Below are positions 8,772-11,026 of a stretch of 11,026 bases of DNA, piece by piece. The stretch lies in the NCBI GenBank assembly GCA_027451785.1, contig DAIDIS010000189.1, positions 1-11,026 on the forward strand. The letters run 5' to 3'. Under the pieces are notes generated by a model. It ran no database searches, had not been told where the DNA came from, and saw nothing but the letters and a program-made list of their open reading frames with translations. Every line of letters starts with the position of its first letter. Positions within the stretch are counted from its first letter, which is position 1. This DNA comes from Acidimicrobiales bacterium. Lineage in GTDB: Bacteria; Actinomycetota; Acidimicrobiia; Acidimicrobiales; JAKAVM01. The position numbers and the translations under genes are program-made.

Positions 8772-10091
8772 CTACCTTTGCGCCTCGCCAAAAAGCACGG
8801 TCGGCTCTCCCCTGAGGAAGGTGTGAACCACTTTTCCTTCCAACCCAATTCCGCCAAATGGCGTGTTCTTGCTCTTCGAAGCAACCTCCTCGGGCAGGAC
8901 GTTCCACTCGAGATTGGGATCGACAACGCACAAGTTTGCTGTCCGTCCAACGTGGAGAGCACCACCGTGATGCCGCTCGATTCCGGCGATTTTTGCAGGC
9001 CCGGTGCTCAACAATCTCACCAACAACGAGGAATTGCCGCTCCCCAACACTTTGCTTGCAACGCCAAATGCAGTCTGCAGGCCGATCATGCCGAAGGGTG
9101 CAGCATCGAGCGTCGTTTCCTTCGAATGAAGCGAGTGGGGGGCATGATCGGTGGCGATCGCATCCACAGTCCCTTCGAAGCAAGCCTGCACCAGCGAATC
9201 CACGTCGGCTTGTTCCCTGAGCGGTGGGTTCACCTTAAAAACCGAGTCGAACGCGCGAAGGTTGGAGTCGGTGAGCATCAAATGGTGTGGGGTGACCTCA
9301 CATGTGACATCCAGCCCTGCCTTCTTTGCGGTCTCAACCATGCTCAATGTCTGTGCAGTCGAGATGTGCAAAAGGTGAAGCTTGACACCGGTCAACCGAG
9401 CCAGGATTAGGTCTCTGGCCGCCATCACCTCCTCGGAAGCAGGTGGAATTCCCGGCACCCCAAGCTCGGAGGAAACAGCCCCCTCGTTCATTACACCCCG
9501 ATTGGCAAGTCTCTCGTCCTCGCAGTGCTCTGCATAAGTAGCACCCAAGGCCGCCATATATTCCATTGCTCGCCTGGCCAGCAACGGATCCTGAACACCG
9601 GCTCCGTCATCCGTGAATAAACGAACACCGGCTCCGAACATCTCGGCGATCGGCGCAAGTTTCTCGCCTTTCCTGCCAACTGTGATCGCACCCGCAGGAA
9701 AGACCTCGCAAAGAGCGCTCTTTGCCAAATCCCGAATGTATGAAACCATCGGGACCGAGTCAATGGCGGGTTCTGTATTGGGCATAGCCACGATTGCCGT
9801 GTAACCGCCCAACGCCGCAGCCCGTGACGCTGACTCCAGGGTCTCCGACTCCTCGAAACCGGGCTGGCGAGTGTGGCAATGAATATCGACTAATCCGGGT
9901 AGGACAACGTGTCCGGACGCGTCGACAAGCTTTGTCCCGGATGGAGCTTCGATAGCTTCCCCGATTGCAGCTATAACACCTTGTGCAACCAACAGGTCGG
10001 TCTTCTCAAGCCCCGCAGGACCGAGAACCTCGCCACCCCGGAAAAGGAAAGTCGGGTGCGTCCCTTCTTCCCCCATGCTCAGACCAGTCAT
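8772..10091 (-). CDS. pyrC: Dihydroorotase, class I
   Basis: PyrC closes carbamoyl-aspartate to dihydroorotate. The 439-residue product is a class I, amidohydrolase-fold zinc enzyme. Metal and catalytic residues are all in place: His71 and His73 in DIHCHTRQPGFEESETLES, an Asp in FTDDGAGV (161-162), His189 in AEHCED, His242 in LLHIST and Asp315 in ATDHAPH. MPNTEPAID (103-111) and the C-terminal NTPFGG are also typical. It should therefore be active in its own right and not a structural PyrC-like partner of PyrB. The ATG overlaps the pyrB stop as ATGA, with GGGG 8 nt upstream, so coupled translation is likely; another ATG five codons later is possible. carA starts 12 nt after its stop. Confidence 0.97.
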   Translation of the reverse strand: MTGLSMGEEGTHPTFLFRGGEVLGPAGLEKTDLLVAQGVIAAIGEAIEAPSGTKLVDASGHVVLPGLVDIHCHTRQPGFEESETLESASRAAALGGYTAIVAMPNTEPAIDSVPMVSYIRDLAKSALCEVFPAGAITVGRKGEKLAPIAEMFGAGVRLFTDDGAGVQDPLLARRAMEYMAALGATYAEHCEDERLANRGVMNEGAVSSELGVPGIPPASEEVMAARDLILARLTGVKLHLLHISTAQTLSMVETAKKAGLDVTCEVTPHHLMLTDSNLRAFDSVFKVNPPLREQADVDSLVQACFEGTVDAIATDHAPHSLHSKETTLDAAPFGMIGLQTAFGVASKVLGSGNSSLLVRLLSTGPAKIAGIERHHGGALHVGRTANLCVVDPNLEWNVLPEEVASKSKNTPFGGIGLEGKVVHTFLRGEPTVLFGEAQR

Positions 10092-11026
10092 ATCCGAAGC
10101 CCCATATCCGCATGGCCATAACCCAGACAGTGCGCTAATACCGCAGCCCGAACGGCAACACCATTCGCTACTTGGCGCCGGATCAAGCTGGAAGGCGAAG
10201 AGGCCGCCTCTTCGCTCAGTTCGACGCCCTTGTTGACAGGACCGGGGTGCATTATCAGAGCTCTTCCTTGGATCATCTCAAGCCGCTCGGCCCCGATCCC
10301 AAAGCCGGCTTGGTATTCACGCAGCGAAGGAAGCGTTATGCCATCGCCCCTCTCGGACTGGAGACGCAACATGTAAACAACGTCTGACTTCGCCAACGCA
10401 TCCTCAATTTGAGCCTCCGAACCGAGAGCCCATTGGTCTTGGCGGAGAAAAGACAGCGTACCCGGAGACACGATAAGCACTTCCGCACCCATGAATGCGA
10501 AGCCTTTCATTGTCGAACGAGCCACTCGGGAATGGCGGACGTCTCCAACGATCGAGATGGTCTTGCCGGAGAGAAATCTCTCAGCCCCACTGACCCTCTT
10601 TCCTCTCTCCTCCCCAATTACTTGGCGTAGCGTCAAAAGGTCGAGCAAGGCCTGTGTGGGGTGCTCGTGCGCCCCGTCCCCTGCATTCACTATCGGAAGA
10701 TCGGTCCACCGAGAGGCAATAACAGGCGCACCCGACGACGAGTGACGCATCACAAAGCAGTCCACGCCCATCGCTTCGATCGTCGTTACCGTGTCTTTCA
10801 GACTTTCACCCTTGGAGATCGAAGACCCTGTAGGAGAAAATGCCACCGTGGATCCGCCAAGCTTGCGTACTGCCAGATCGAAGGAAATTTTCGTCCTCGT
10901 TGAGTTCTCAAGAAACAACATCGCGACCTTCGTGCCGTTCAACACGGAAACTGCATCTCCATCGAGAGTCGTCATGGCCTCGGCAGTATCCAACAGATAG
11001 CCGATCTCTTCGACGCCTAGGTCGTC
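10088..11026 (-). CDS. pyrB: Aspartate carbamoyltransferase catalytic chain, 5' end beyond window
   Basis: PyrB joins carbamoyl phosphate and aspartate, the committed step of pyrimidine synthesis. There are 312 codons in frame up to the right edge; judged by the family only about ten N-terminal residues are missing. Residue numbers here count from the edge. Visible motifs are the carbamoyl-phosphate loop FLENSTRTKISFD (38-50), KGESLKDT (72-79) with the active-site Lys, MRHSSSGA (93-100), DGAHEHPTQALLDLLT (117-132), VGDVRHSRVARS (160-171), MLRLQSER (219-226) and HPGPVNKGVEL (260-270). All known catalytic positions are kept. The stop overlaps the pyrC start by 4 nt. The promoter and any PyrR control region lie to the right of the window. 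No regulatory subunit (pyrI) is present, as usual for actinobacteria. Confidence 0.97.
   Translation of the reverse strand, partial: DDLGVEEIGYLLDTAEAMTTLDGDAVSVLNGTKVAMLFLENSTRTKISFDLAVRKLGGSTVAFSPTGSSISKGESLKDTVTTIEAMGVDCFVMRHSSSGAPVIASRWTDLPIVNAGDGAHEHPTQALLDLLTLRQVIGEERGKRVSGAERFLSGKTISIVGDVRHSRVARSTMKGFAFMGAEVLIVSPGTLSFLRQDQWALGSEAQIEDALAKSDVVYMLRLQSERGDGITLPSLREYQAGFGIGAERLEMIQGRALIMHPGPVNKGVELSEEAASSPSSLIRRQVANGVAVRAAVLAHCLGYGHADMGLRI

Noticed and set aside
8532..9410. Plus-strand open frame of 292 codons opposite pyrC and carA
   Set aside because: It lies antisense to two clear enzymes, its translation shows no known motif and has a Cys/His/Gln-rich composition typical of shadow frames, and there is no ribosome binding site or separate context.

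Overview
The window is almost entirely one strand of housekeeping genes. Every gene I can support reads right to left on the minus strand, so biological order runs from the right edge to the left: pyrB (5' end cut off), pyrC, carA, carB, pyrD, pyrF, then mihF, gmk, rpoZ and coaBC (3' end cut off). This is the conserved actinobacterial pyrimidine operon joined to the integration host factor / guanylate kinase / omega / CoaBC block. The mIHF-type gene is found only in Actinomycetota, so that phylum is nearly certain. The moderate GC content and the style of Gmk (SRSWTTRPPRPGE, FLEWAEFSGNFYGTP) lean towards the Acidimicrobiia. The class is inference from memory of the family, not a search.

Right part (about 3329-11026): aspartate carbamoyltransferase, dihydroorotase, both subunits of carbamoyl-phosphate synthetase and a class 1B dihydroorotate dehydrogenase. 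Junctions are tight: a 4-nt ATGA overlap between pyrB and pyrC, 12 nt between pyrC and carA, a 1-nt TGATG overlap between carA and carB, and 38 nt between carB and pyrD. These genes take bicarbonate, glutamine and aspartate to orotate. After a 197-nt spacer comes pyrF, the last step to UMP. Orotate phosphoribosyltransferase (pyrE), PyrR and a PyrK partner for PyrD are not in the window.

Left part (1-2294): after a 132-nt gap with a weak possible terminator and a good leaderless-type promoter comes mihF (nucleoid protein), then gmk (GMP to GDP), rpoZ (RNA polymerase omega) and the first two thirds of coaBC (coenzyme A synthesis). This looks like a separately promoted sub-operon that read-through from pyrF may also feed.

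I found no mobile element, CRISPR array, tRNA, rRNA, toxin or defence gene and no previously undescribed system. The points worth a second look are small: the gmk start, where an ideal Shine-Dalgarno sits in front of a GTA codon; perfect inverted repeats inside gmk; competing inverted repeats ahead of coaBC; the leaderless mihF promoter; an acidic tail on omega; and a class 1B PyrD without PyrK beside it. Non-ATG starts are assigned to carA (TTG), pyrD (TTG) and gmk (GTG).
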